Assembly: GCF_022539505.1 (NCBI RefSeq)
Contig: NC_061510.1
Span: 267,167,687 to 267,231,686 of the forward strand
Direction: 5' to 3'
Origin: Lolium rigidum
Taxonomy: Eukaryota > Streptophyta > Magnoliopsida > Poales > Poaceae
Length of the DNA stretch: 64,000 nucleotides
Shown: in pieces, positions 32,047-42,379 of the stretch
Layout of the letters: each line of letters opens with the position of its first letter
Position numbering within the stretch: the first letter of the stretch is position 1
Notes under the pieces: model-generated
Database searches by the model: none
What the model was told of the DNA's origin: nothing
What the model saw: only the letters and a program-made list of their open reading frames with translations
Translations under genes and position numbers: made by a program

Positions 32047-32757
32047 ATGGACAACAATGAGCTTCTTATTCTATTTCCTGATTTAAGACATGGATGGTTT
32101 GATGCGAAAATTAAAAAACCTATGGAACATATTAGTATGAACGCTTTGAACACCATTGTTGATAATGATATGGAAAATTCTAAGCTTGGGGAAGCTGGTT
32201 TTGATGAGCAAGATATTTTTAGTCCCCCAAGCATTGAGGAGAAAATTTACTTTGATGATACTTTGCCTCCCATATATGATGATAATAATGATAGTAGTCT
32301 TTTAATACCACCTATTATGGAGGATAAATTTGATTATGATTACAATATGCCTCCTATATTTGATGATAGCTACTTTGTTGAATTTGCTCCCACTATTACT
32401 AATAAAATTGATTATTCCTATGTGGAGAGTAATAATTTTATGCATGAGACTCATGATAAGAATGCTTTATGTGATAGTTATATTGTTGAGTTTGCTCATG
32501 ATGCTACTGAAAGTTATTATGAGAGAGTAAAATATGGTTGTGGAAATTTTTATGTTACTAAAATGCCTCTCTATGTGCTGAATTTTTTGAAGCTACACTT
32601 GTTTTATCTTCCTATGCTTGTCACTTTGCTCTTCATGAACTTGTTTATTTACAAGATTCCTATGCATAGGAAGCATGTTAGACTTAAATGTGTTTTGAAT
32701 TTGCCTCTTGATGCTCTCTTTTGCTTCAACTACGATTTCTTGCGAGTGCATCATTAA
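32047..32757 (+). CDS. Unknown ORF of a non-autonomous Gypsy element, intact
   Basis: This 236-residue frame starts MDNNELLILFPDLRHGWFDA and ends with TAA. The first ~150 residues are acidic, with repeated modules of the form FDDTLPPIYDD...SLLIPP and YDYNMPPIFDD...YFVEFAPT. The last third has basic and hydrophobic parts: LNFLKLHLFYLPMLVTLLFM (about residues 178-200) reads as a membrane segment, followed by NLFIYKIPMHRKHVRLK. I recognise no gag, protease or polymerase domain. The place in the element (directly behind the primer site) is that of gag. It could be a replacement for gag or an env-like remnant. A diverged, broken sibling is at 55001-55736; the conserved frame here argues for past selection. 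Confidence 0.6.
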   Translation: MDNNELLILFPDLRHGWFDAKIKKPMEHISMNALNTIVDNDMENSKLGEAGFDEQDIFSPPSIEEKIYFDDTLPPIYDDNNDSSLLIPPIMEDKFDYDYNMPPIFDDSYFVEFAPTITNKIDYSYVESNNFMHETHDKNALCDSYIVEFAHDATESYYERVKYGCGNFYVTKMPLYVLNFLKLHLFYLPMLVTLLFMNLFIYKIPMHRKHVRLKCVLNLPLDALFCFNYDFLRVHH

Positions 32758-35309
32758 ACTGCTGAGCCCATCTTAATGGCTATAAAGAAAGAACTTCTTG
32801 GGAGATAACCCATGTGTTTATTTTGCTACAGTACCTCTATTTTATATTTGAGTCTTGGAAGTTGTTTACTACTGTAGCAACCTCTCCTTATCTTAGTTTT
32901 GTGTTTTGTTGTGCCAAGTAAAGTCTTTGATAGTAAGGTTCATACTAGATTTGGATTACTGCGCGAGCTACTGCATTTCTTTGCTGTCACGAATCTGGGC
33001 CTAATTCTTTGTAGGTAACTCAGAAAAATATGCCAATTTACGTGAGTGATCCTCAGATATGTACGCAACTTTCATTCAATTTGGGCATTTTCATTTGAGC
33101 AAGTCTGGTGCTATTTTAAAATTCGTATTTACGAACTCGTTCGTTTTGACAGATTCTGCCTTTTATTTCGCATTGCCTCTTTTGCTATGTTGGATGAATT
33201 TCTTTGATCCATTAATGTCCAAGTAGCTTTATGCAATGTCCAGAAGTGTTAAGAATGATCATGTCACCTCCGAACATGTTAATTTTTATTGTGCACTAAC
33301 CCTCTAATGAGTTGTTTCGAGTTTGGTGTGGAGGAAGTTTTCAAGGATCAAGAGAGGAGAATGATGCAATATGATCAAGGAGAGTGAAAGCTCTAAGCTT
33401 GGGGATGCCCGGTGGTTCACCCCTGCATATTTCAAGAAGACTCAAGCGTCTAAGCTTGGGGATGCCCAAGGCATCCCCTTCTTCATCGACAACATCATCA
33501 GGTTCCTCCCCTGAAACTATATTTTTATTCAATCACATCTTATGTACTTTACTTGGAGCGTCTGTGTGCTTTTATTTTTGTTTTGTTATTTTCATTCTCT
33601 GAATAAATACATGCTTGTGTGGGAGAGAGACACGCTCCGCTGGTTCATATGAATACATGTGTTCTTAGCTCATAATATTCATGGCGAAGGTTGAAACTGC
33701 TTCGTTAATTGTTATATGGTTGGAAACGGAAAATGCTACATGTAGTAATTGGTAAAATGTCTTGAATAATTTGATACTTGGCAATTTGCACCTATTAATG
33801 AAGAAATACATAGAGCTTGCTAAAATTTGGTTTGCATATTTGGTCTCTCTAAAGTCTAGATAATTTCTAGTATTGAGTTTTGAACAACAAGGAAGACGGT
33901 GTAGAGTCTTATAATGTTTACAATATGTCTTTTATGTGAGTTTTGCTGCACCGGTTCATCCTTGTGTTTGTTTCAAATAACCTTGCTAGCCTAAACCTTG
34001 TATCGAGAGGGAATACTTCTCATGCATCCAAAATCCTTGAGCCAACCACTATGCCATTTGTGTCCACCATACCTACCTACTACATGGTATTTCTCCGCCA
34101 TTCCAAAGTAAATTGCTTGAGTGCTACCTTTAAATTTCCATCATTCGCCTTTACAATATATAGCTCATGGGACAAAATAGCCTAAAAACTATTGTGGTAT
34201 TGAATATGTACTTATGCACTTTATCTCTTATTAAGTTGCTTGTTGTGCGATAACCATGCTTCTGGGGACGCCATCAACTATTCTTTGTTGAATATCATGT
34301 GAGTTGCTATGCATGTCCGTTTTGTCTGAAGTAAGAGAGATCTAGCACCTTAATGGTTGGAGCATGCATATTGTTAGAGAAGAACATTGGGCCGCTAACT
34401 AAAGCCATGAATCATGGTGGAAGTTTCAGCTTTGGACATATATCCTCAATCTCATATGAGAACACCAATTGTTGCCACATGCTTATGCATTAAAGAGGAG
34501 TCCATTATCTGTTGTCCATGTTGTCCCGGTATGGATGTCTAAGTTGAGAATAATCAAAAGCGAGAAATCCAAAATGCGAGCTTTCTCCTTAGACCTTTGT
34601 ACGAGCGGCATGGAGGTACCCCTTTGTGACACTTGGTTAAAACATGTGTATTGCGATGATCCCGGTAGTCCAAGCTAATTAGGACAAGGTGCGGGCACTA
34701 TTAGTATACTATGCATGAGGCTTGCAACTTGTAAGATATAATTTACATGATACATATGCTTTATTACTACCGTTGACAAAATTGTTTCTTGTTTTCAAAA
34801 TAAAAGCTCTAGCACAAATATAGCAATCGATGCTTTCCTCTTTGAAGGACCTTTCTTTTACTTTTATGTTGAGTCAGTTCACCTATCTCTCTCCACCTCA
34901 AGAAGCAAACACTTGTGTGAACTGTGCATTGATTCCTACATACTTGCATATTGCACTTGTTATATTACTTTACATTGACAATATCCATGAGATATACATA
35001 TTATAAGTTGAAAGCAACCGCTGAAACTTAATCTTCCTTTGTGTTGCTTCAATGCCTTTACTTTGATTTATTGCTTTATGAGTTAACTCTTATGCAAGAC
35101 TTATTGATGCTTGTCTTGAAGTACTATTCATGAAAAGTCTTTGCTTTATGATTCATTTGTTTACTCATGTCATTACCATTGTTTTGATCGCTGAATTCAT
35201 TACATATGCTTACAATAGTATGATCAAGGTTATGATGGCATGTCACTCCAGAAATTATCCTTGTTATCGTTTACCTGCTCGGACGAGCAGGAACTAAGCT
35301 TGGGGATGC
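32758..35309 (+). other. Non-coding 3' region of the single-ORF Gypsy element
   Basis: This is 2.5 kb without a credible ORF. AAGCTTGGGGATGC-type words occur near 33397, 33452 and at the real polypurine tract (35296-35309). The whole region is collinear with 55737-58319. Confidence 0.7.
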
Positions 35310-35509
35310 TGATACGTCTCCGACGTATCGATAATTTCTTATGTTCCATGCCACATTATTGATGATATCTACATGTTTTATGCATACTTTATGTCATATT
35401 TATGCGTTTTCCGGAACTAACCTATTGACGAGATGCCGAAGGGCCGCTTGTTGTTTTCGCTGTTTTTGGTTTCGTAAATCCTAGTAAGGAAATATTCTCG
35501 AAATCGGAC
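35310..35509 (+). repeat. 3' LTR, first 200 bp
   Basis: TGATACGTCTCCGACG onward matches the first 200 bases of 30184-31887 closely, then the gap begins. About 1.5 kb of LTR is therefore not in the assembly. Confidence 0.85.
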
Positions 35510-35609
35510 NNNNNNNNNNNNNNNNNNNNNNNNNNNNNNNNNNNNNNNNNNNNNNNNNNNNNNNNNNNNNNNNNNNNNNNNNNNNNNNNNNNNNNNNNNN
35601 NNNNNNNNN
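35510..35609. other. Assembly gap (100 N)
   Basis: This is a placeholder gap. The left side is a Gypsy LTR nested in three older elements. None of the expected right-hand ends is found on the right side, so the gap stands for many kilobases or for a wrong join. Confidence 0.95.
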
Positions 35610-35757
35610 CTCATCCTGAAAAACCGTGTGGCGGTGGTGGAGGTGTCTAGCGTAGCGAGGTCTAGGAGACTGGAGGTCACCTGCTGCCGCACCATGGAAA
35701 AATTTATCTGAAGAATGTCGATGCGACAAACACACCAAACAAGCTGCGATGCATTGA

Positions 35758-36072
35758 AGGACGCCTCAATGCCCTCATCGGCCATCGTCTCCGCCCGGTC
35801 CACCCACCTACCGCGGCTTAATTTCTACTACCGTCCTGACGTCACTGACGAAAACGCTCCTCGGATTAAAGATAATTCCACAGGTAAATCACGCTTGATT
35901 CTTGCCGACATCCCTGATGCTATACGGATCGAAGAACGTACTGTACTTACATTGTTGTGTATTTCAGACCGTCTCTTTCGTTTCTGAAAGCGTCGGAGTT
36001 GACAGTGTTGTGGAACAGTTACACGATGCTCGCGGTAGGATAGTGGTGTCTTTGCCCGGAGGGAACTGGTGA
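35758..36072 (+). CDS. Possible 3' end of a host gene (two exons)
   Basis: A frame open from about 35758 ends at CCACAG|GTAAAT (donor after 35883). A good acceptor TGTATTTCAG lies at 35958-35967. Joining the two keeps the frame and gives ...LGLKIIPQ then TVSFVSESVGVDSVVEQLHD and ARGRIVVSLPGGNW, with TGA at 36070-36072. TGTACATGTAATGTAATGTC after the stop resembles a plant 3' UTR. I do not recognise the protein. The 5' part is in the gap, and the CACTA element begins about 100 bases after the stop. It could equally be a captured gene fragment in an element hidden by the gap. Confidence 0.3.
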
Positions 36073-36281
36073 GCGATGAGCTGATGACCTCTGTACATGT
36101 AATGTAATGTCGATTAATGGAGAAGTACAATGTAGTTTCTGTTGCTATCTGTTCCTGACCGGTCGACATCTACTAAGTGGAACAGGGCTTCGATGGGAGC
36201 CTTTTATCGCAGCGTACGTCGCACGCCGCGACAAATGGCCCGGCCACGTCGCCCGAAACCATGTGGAGCGCGCGGAGGCTT

Positions 36282-36392
36282 TTGTCGCGGCCTTTTGTCG
36301 CGGGCCGTATTACGACCCGCGACAAAAGGGTTAGGAGCGACGTGGCCACCCCTTTTGTCGCGGGTCGTAATACGGCCCGCGACAAAATGTCC
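36282..36392. repeat. CACTA left subterminal inverted repeats
   Basis: TTTTGTCGCGGGCCGTATTA faces ACGACCCGCGACAAAAG, and TTTTGTCGCGGGTCGTAATA faces CGGCCCGCGACAAAATG. Such clustered inverted words near the ends are where CACTA transposase accessory proteins bind. Confidence 0.75.
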
Positions 36393-36672
36393 CCCCCTAT
36401 ATATATAGAAGCAGCCAGCCACCCCCCCACCTCATTTTTTCCTTGGTGGTGAAGGTGGAGGTGTATGCTAGCTCATTTTTTCTACATGTGCACAAGAGGT
36501 GTTTGATGGAATGCTTGTGAGAGGGATGCCACTTGGTTTTATTTGATAAGATTTCTCCTCTTTTTGATCCTAAAAGGTTAGCAACTATTTTCTCGACTAT
36601 ATATATATGCATAGTCCGTACAATACTAATTTTAGCAAGGTGATTGCATCTGATACATATATAATTGTACTT

Positions 36673-39600
36673 ATGATGCGGATGAGTCATCCATGGATGT
36701 ACGGTAACCGATGTGCTCCCGCTTTCGAGAGGGCGTGAATTCTTTCCTGCTTGTGGCCGAGGCCAACAAGTCGAAGCAAGGTTTTATGTGCTGTCCATGT
36801 CTAAAATGTAAGAACGAGAAGGATTACTCTTGCTCAAGAGATATTAAGAGCCACCTCGCTTCGGTTTGGGTTCATGTCCAGCTATAATGTTTGGACCAAG
36901 CACGGAGAAGAAGGGGTTATGATGGAAGACGGCGATGAGGAAGAAGATAATGATGAGAAGTATCGATCTATGTTCTCTCGAATGCTTTGATACCGCAATG
37001 GACGACAATGAAGAAGAAGGAGGTGAAGAACAGTGCATCGGATGATCCTGTTGATGATGATCTTCGTCGGGCCATTTCGATGCAAGAAGAGACCGTGACA
37101 CGGATAAGGAGAGGTTGCGGCTCGACAAGATGTTAGAGGACCACCACAAATTGTTGTACCCAGGTTGTGAAGATGGGCATAGAAAGCTGGGTAGCATATT
37201 GGAATTGCTGAAATGGAAGGCAGAGGTCGGTGTGACTGACTCGGGATTTGAGAAATTGATGATAATATTAAAGAAGTCTGTTTCCAAGAAATAATGAATT
37301 GCCCGTCAGTACATATGAAGCAAAGAAGCTTGTCTGCCCTCTAGGATTAGATGTGCGTAAGATACATGCATGCATTAATGATCGTATCCTCTACCGCGGT
37401 GAGAAGTACGAGAATTTGAATAAATGCCCGATATGTGGTGCATTGCGGTATAAGATCAGAAAAGATGACCCCGGTGATGGTGAGGGCGAGCCACCCAGGA
37501 AGAGGGTTCCTGCGAAGGTGATGTGGTATGCTCCAATAATACCACGGTTGAAACGTTTGTTCGGAAACAAAGAGCATGCCAAGTTGTTGCGATGGCACAT
37601 GGAAGAACGTAAGAAAGACGCGATGTTGAGGCACCCCGCTGATGGTCGGCGAGTGGAGAAACATCGGGAGAGAGTTTCCGGATTTTGCAGGTGAGGCAAG
37701 GAACTTATACTTTGGTCTAAGTACGGATGGCATGAATCCTTTTGGGGAGCAGAGCTGCAGCCACAGAGACTCGGCCCGTGACTCTATGTATCTACAACCT
37801 TCCTCCTTGGTTGTGCATGAAGCGGAAGTTCATTATGATGCCGGTGCTTATCCAAGGCCCAAAGCAACCGGGCAACGACATTGATGTGTACCTAAGACCA
37901 TTAGTCGATGAACTTTTGGAGTTGTGGGCCAAACCAGGTGTACGTGTGTGGGATGAGCACACGGAGCAAGAATTTGACCTACGAGCGTTGCTATTCGTAA
38001 CCATCAATGATTGGCCTGCTCTCGATAACATTTCAGTGACGTACGAACAAAGGATACAATGCATGCACACACTGTTTAGATGAGACCGAAAGTAAATATT
38101 TGGGAAAAAGCAGAAAAGTTGTGTACCCGTTCAATCGTCGTTTCCTTCCGCGCAAGCCTCCCTTAAGGAAAAAAAGGCAAGCATTTCGATGGCGAGTGCA
38201 GACCGCCGTCCGAAGCCTCGTCCCCCGTAGTGGTGCTGATATATTTGACATGGTCAAGGATTTAAATGTTATCTTTGGAAAGGGTCCAGGCAATCGACCT
38301 GTTCCGAAAGACGATGACGGACACGCGCCCATGTGGAAGAAGAAATCTATTTTCTGGGAGCTAGAATATTGGAAAGTCCTCGGAAGTCCGCTCCGCAATC
38401 GACGTGATGCACCTGACCAAGAATCTTTGTGTGAATATTCTAGGTTTTCCGGGCGTGTATGGAAAGACAAAAGATACAACGAAGCACGGGAGGACCAGGA
38501 ACTTCATAAAGGACGAAACGGCAATCATCCAGGGCAGCTTGTAGGGCCTGCCAGCCTATGCTCTTACCAAACAAGAGAAGGAGATCTTTTTTGAAGCCCT
38601 ATTCAAGTATCAAGGTTCCGTCTGGTTTCTCGTCGAATATAAAGGGGATAGTAAATATGAAGGAGAAATATTCCAGAACCTGAAGTCCCATGACTGTCAC
38701 GTGCTTATGACATAATTGCTTCCGATTGCATTGAGGGGACTTCTACCAGAAAATGTTCGACTAGCCATTGTGAAGATATGTGCATTCCTGAACGCAATTT
38801 CTCGTAAGGTAATGGATCCGTAAACTTTGTCGGATTACAGGAAGATGTGGTCCAATGTCTTGTCGCCTTCGAGTTGTTGTTCCCACCATCCTTCTTCAAT
38901 ATTATGACGCACCTCCTCGTTCACCTAGTTGAAGAGATTAGAATTCTCGGTCCCGTATTTCTACACAATATGTTCCCCTTCGAGAGGTTCATGGGAGTCT
39001 TAAAGAAATATGTTCATAACCGAGCTAGGCCGGAAGGAAGTATCTCAAAGGGCTACGGAACCGAGGAGGTCATTGAGTTTTGTGTTGACTTTCTTCCCGA
39101 CCTTAAGCCGATTGGTGTTCCTGAATCTCGGTATGAGGGGAGGCTGACTGGAAAAGGCACACTAGGAAGGAAAGCAACGGTGTGGAGGGACAAGATTTCT
39201 TTCAATCAAGCGCACTACACGCTCTATACAATTCCAGCTTGGTGGCTCCGTACATCGAGAAACATAAGAATGTTTTACGAGAAATAAACCCGGCCAGCCC
39301 GAGTCCTTGATTACACGTCAACACATGAATACCTTCGGCAGCTTGGTTGCAAAGACATCTCATTAATGACCCATCTCGCGGTGGAGCAGTCTGTACTTGT
39401 TGGCCAGTGTTACCATCTTCAAACATATGTACATTCCAAGGGTACGAGATAAATGGGAATACATTTTACACGATCGACCAAGATAAAAAGAGCACCAACC
39501 AAAACAGCGGTGTCCGCTTCGATGCAACAGTACGAGAATGGGCAGTACCACCACATATTATGGATACATAGAGGAGATATGGGAACTTGACTATGGTCCC

Positions 39601-39999
39601 ACTTTTAAGGTCCCTTTGTTTCGGTGCAAATGGGTGAAGCTCAGCGCTATACATATTGACGATAAGTACGGTATGATAACAGTGGATCCCAACAATCTTG
39701 CGTACTCGGACGAGCCTTTTGTCCTAGCCAGCGAGGTGGCTCAAGTTTTCTACGTGAAGGACATGTCTAGCAAATCAAGAAAAAGAAATCAACAAAAGAA
39801 TACATCAATCGAGGAGCCAAAGCGCCACATAGTTCTTTCGGGGAAAAGAAACATCGTGGGAGTGGATGACAAGACAGTACATGTCGAAGATTATAATAAG
39901 TTTAAAGAAATTCCGCCCTTCACGGTGAAAATTGACCCAAGCATCTTGCTAAATGATGAAGATTCTCCATGGCTACGGCGTAGAAGATCACAACACTAG
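36673..39999 (+). pseudogene. TNP2-type CACTA transposase, frameshifted
   Basis: The start near 36673 leads into SHPWMYGNRCAPAFERG, the Transpos_assoc domain, with frame breaks near 36735 and 36860. An acidic linker follows. The catalytic Transposase_21 part runs from CPICGALRYKIRKDDPGD (about 37425) through WYAPIIPRLKRLFGNKEHA, GLSTDGMNPFGEQ, LCIYNLPPWLCMKRKFIMMP, KKKSIFWELEYWKVL, to about 38600, in four frames. A DUF4218-like block (ILGPVFLHNMFPFERFMGVL, then KKYVHNRARPEGSISKGYG) is at 38847-39287. A DUF4216-like block (IEEIWELDYGPTFKVPLFR) is at 39538-39999, ending with the stop. The full set of domains is present but at least six shifts prevent translation. Mobility would need a helper CACTA. 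Confidence 0.85.
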
Positions 40000-40478
40000 A
40001 TGGCGATGTAATAATGTATTCTTCATATATAGTTCCCAAGACAATCTCTACATTTATGTAATAATGAAGATTAAACTGTGCTTGGCTTGTTGATCTCGCT
40101 TGGCAAGGCGTATCGATGCTCCTTTTATAGGCACGGCACCGCTTGTACTTTGTCTTATTCCTTCGACAGAGCCGTCGTGCGCTACATGCTTTATCTCATC
40201 GAGCAGTGCGTCCACCCACGCGTCCTTATCCTCGCCGACACCTTTAGTCGCGGTTGCAGCCACCAACCGTGACAAAAGGTTACCGACACATCCTTATTAT
40301 CCTGCCGACATCTTTAGTCGCGGTTGCAGCCACCAACCGTGACAAAAGGTTACCGACACTCCTAGATAAGCCTCCCCCGAGCTCTTTTGTCGCGGTTTGA
40401 GCCTCCACCCGGGATGAAAGTTTCGCGCGCCACTTCGTTCCCGCCTATTTTCTTCCCGCATTCCCGCCATTTTTCCAC
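40000..40478. other. Spacer with TTTAGTCGCGG repeats and promoter-like end
   Basis: It has two near-identical tandem units of ~72 bp (about 40241-40310 and 40312-40382) with TTTAGTCGCGGTTGCAGCC and CAACCGTGACAAAAGG. A TTTTGTCGCGGTTTGAGCC unit then lies near 40384. These resemble subterminal repeats in the middle of the element. The end is the promoter region of the ORF at 40532. Confidence 0.65.
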
Positions 40479-40487
40479 TATATATAT
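40479..40487 (+). promoter_or_regulatory. TATA box of the passenger ORF
   Basis: TATATATAT lies 45 bases before the ATG at 40532. The spacing is short but possible if transcription starts near 40510. Confidence 0.5.
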
Positions 40488-40531
40488 GTAGGCTTGGACT
40501 CTCATATCCGCAAACCTCATCACTCTCTCCC

Positions 40532-41039
40532 ATGGCTTCCATCGTATGTCTAACACCCCGGGAGGCGGAGGCGCTTTGCGCCTCGAACTACCCCTGCCCG
40601 CCCGGCTACCGCGTCCCGACCGGCTGGTTGCTGAGCGTCGGAGGCGTACCGGTCCCTCCTATCCCTGTAGGTGTGCCACGCGAGATGGCCATCACGAACC
40701 ACTACTATTTCGAGCTCACGCCCGAGCAAGCGGAGGAATCCCCAGTGGCATCCCGACTACAGCCCGACTTGGGACAGCTTCTTCATCAATCGGCGTGAGA
40801 GGGCGGTTGCCAGGTACGAGGAGGACGGCCCGCCTCCTTCGAACTTCAACGAGGCCGGCCGTCGGATGTGGTGGCGCGGCCGGACTCTCCAGAGCGTCCG
40901 GGCCTATCGTGGCCCCCGCCCGCGCTACCCTCAATCCCAGCCCACGCGTGGTCATCCGCCGAGGTTCGACAACCGCGACCCCGATGCTAGCGACGATGAC
41001 GTCGGCGACTTTGATGACTACAGATGGCGACGTGTATAG
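40532..41039 (+). pseudogene. CACTA passenger ORF with GW-x-VPVPP domain, one frameshift
   Basis: It starts MASIVCLTPREAEALCASNY, then PPGYRVPTGWLLSVGGVPVP (about residues 23-42). Near 40740 a one-base change shifts the frame; the reading goes on with QWHPDYSPTWDSFFINRRE, then FNEAGRRMWWRGRTLQSVRA, and ends acidic (DASDDDVGDFDDYRW) at the stop 41039. Both parts together are about 169 residues. The pattern GW.LS...VPVPPI....R..I followed by P.Y...S..W..(W/F)F and GRR.WW is shared with the ORF in the Harbinger element at 50548-51582. The function is unknown. The ORF has its own TATA box and an AT-rich 3' UTR, so it looks like a transcription unit of its own. Confidence 0.55.
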
Positions 41040-41270
41040 GGCTAGGCACGACTATGGTTGAATGGCTCCAACATTCGAATCTGGCCATGTATCTTATTTT
41101 TCACTTGAGCTCTGTACTTTAATTTCAGTTCAATCGTAATAAATTTCGTGTCAACCACTTTATTGAACAAAAACAACCGACAACGACTTTATAAACTAAA
41201 TTTAAACTAATAGAACCGACAACGACTTTATTGAAATTACAATAAAATAGATAAATTACTAGTCTAGTCT

Positions 41271-41768
41271 CTACTCGTCGTCGGAGGTTGTCTCCGTCCA
41301 AAGGTCATCCCACCGAGGGTCGTTTTCGGTCCAAGTTGTATTCGAGTTCTCGAGCTCGAAGGCGGCGACGGCCCGACGGTGGCGCTCGTTGGACCTGCGT
41401 TGTGCCCTAAGGTTAGCAAAGAACGCGTCGGGGGACCGCGCCCTCCACCGGCGCATCAACCGCTCGTCGCGCTCGGCGATGGCGATCCTGCGCCGCACTC
41501 GGCGATGCCGGCGACGGTCCTCGTCGGTGACGAGGCACGGCGGTGGCGCGAGGAACTCCGCCTCCTCTAGCGATTCAACATCCGGGAAGTTCATGTCGTG
41601 CCCTGGCCGCCGAAAGCGCCACGCCGCCGCGTCGTAAGCGCGCGCCGCCTCTTCCGGCGTGTTGTACGTGCCGAGGGTGAGGCGGAAGCCACCGGCGCGT
41701 ATCTCGGCGGTGAACCTACCGCTCGGATGCACTCGAACGCCACGGAAACCGGACGCCCTCGACGACAT
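41271..41768 (-). CDS. AP2/ERF-like domain protein carried by the CACTA element, intact
   Basis: This is a 165-residue frame on the minus strand, with ATG at 41768-41766 and stop at 41273-41271. Residues 5-64 form a single AP2/ERF-like domain: ASGFRGVRVHPSGRFTAEIR, then GGFRLTLGTYNTPEEAARAY, DAAAWRFRRPGHDMNFPDVE. The GVRV.PSGR.TAEIR strand region, LGTY.T.EEAARAYD helix start and MNFP end are kept. The YRG...RPWGKWAAEIRD of true ERFs is altered (HPSGRFTAEIRAGG). A basic Arg-rich helix (RRRHRRVRRRIAIAERDERL) follows, and the C-terminus is acidic (WTENDPRWDDLWTETTSDDE). In plants AP2/ERF domains bind DNA as transcription factors. Here it sits between transposase and second ORF, opposite to both. 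It may be a transposon accessory DNA-binding protein of captured origin. Its promoter has a TATA box and CACGTG repeats. Confidence 0.75.
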   Translation of the reverse strand: MSSRASGFRGVRVHPSGRFTAEIRAGGFRLTLGTYNTPEEAARAYDAAAWRFRRPGHDMNFPDVESLEEAEFLAPPPCLVTDEDRRRHRRVRRRIAIAERDERLMRRWRARSPDAFFANLRAQRRSNERHRRAVAAFELENSNTTWTENDPRWDDLWTETTSDDE

Positions 41769-41834
41769 GGAGGCATCCCGGAGATGAATGAGCGGAGGCG
41801 GTGGCGACGTGTGGTTGCGCCCGCACTCGTCGCT

Positions 41835-41842
41835 CTATATAG
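41835..41842 (-). promoter_or_regulatory. TATA box of the AP2/ERF-like ORF
   Basis: CTATATAG is about 67 bases before the ATG at 41768, the normal distance for a plant TATA with a short leader. The word is nearly palindromic, but no ORF reads from it in the other direction. Confidence 0.6.
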
Positions 41843-41856
41843 TGCACGCGGGGCAT

Positions 41857-42062
41857 GGCACGTGTCAGCGGTGGCTACACGTCGCACGCCGGCGTCGGCG
41901 GGGTGAGGCACGTGTCAGCGGTGGCTACACGTCGCACGCCGGCGTCGGCGGGCGAGGCACGTGTCAGCGGTGGCTACACGTCGCACGCCGGCGTCGGCGG
42001 GCGAGGCACGTGGAAGAGGTGGCGACACGTGGCGGGGCGACACGAGTGGCACGGGCGCGACA
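41857..42062 (-). repeat. Tandem 49-50 bp array with G-box words
   Basis: Three full units start at 41857, 41907 and 41956, and a partial, diverged unit starts at 42005. Each begins GGCACGTGTCAGCGGTGGC or a variant, and carries CACGTG, then TACACGTCGCACGCCGGCG. The array lies 15-220 bases upstream of the TATA box of the AP2/ERF-like ORF. CACGTG is the core of the plant G-box (bZIP/bHLH site) and ACACGTG(T) resembles ABA-response elements. The units are nearly identical, so the expansion is recent. Confidence 0.8.
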
Positions 42063-42379
42063 CGTGTAGCACGGCGGTACGGGTGAAACATACCCGACTA
42101 TCAACGTTTCATATGACGCGAGATGCAAATAGGTATATGGATGTCATATTCATGTTCATTGACCTTTTTCGATCAATATTCATATATAAAACATTTGTAT
42201 TTGAGTTACCATTTAAAAGTTATTGAAATAATAGTTTTTATTAATTTAAAATATAAAAACAAAAAAGGTGAAAAGGCCTACTAGATGGGCTGATCCGTCG
42301 TGACAGCCCATCCAACGGCTCCAGGCCGTTGGATTCAAACGGCCGGAGCCGTTGGATGCGCTTCACGCGGATCGACGTC

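Larger units (their letters stand above)
30184..35509 (+). mobile_element. Single-ORF Gypsy element, 3' LTR cut by gap
   Basis: The 5' LTR is 30184-31887, the primer site 31897-31915, one ORF 32047-32757, then 2.5 kb non-coding, and a 3' LTR from 35310 into the gap. CGGTG (30179-30183) would be the left target duplication; the right copy is missing. It encodes neither gag nor pol, so it depends fully on another element. The structure is the same as at 53171-59971. Confidence 0.85.
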
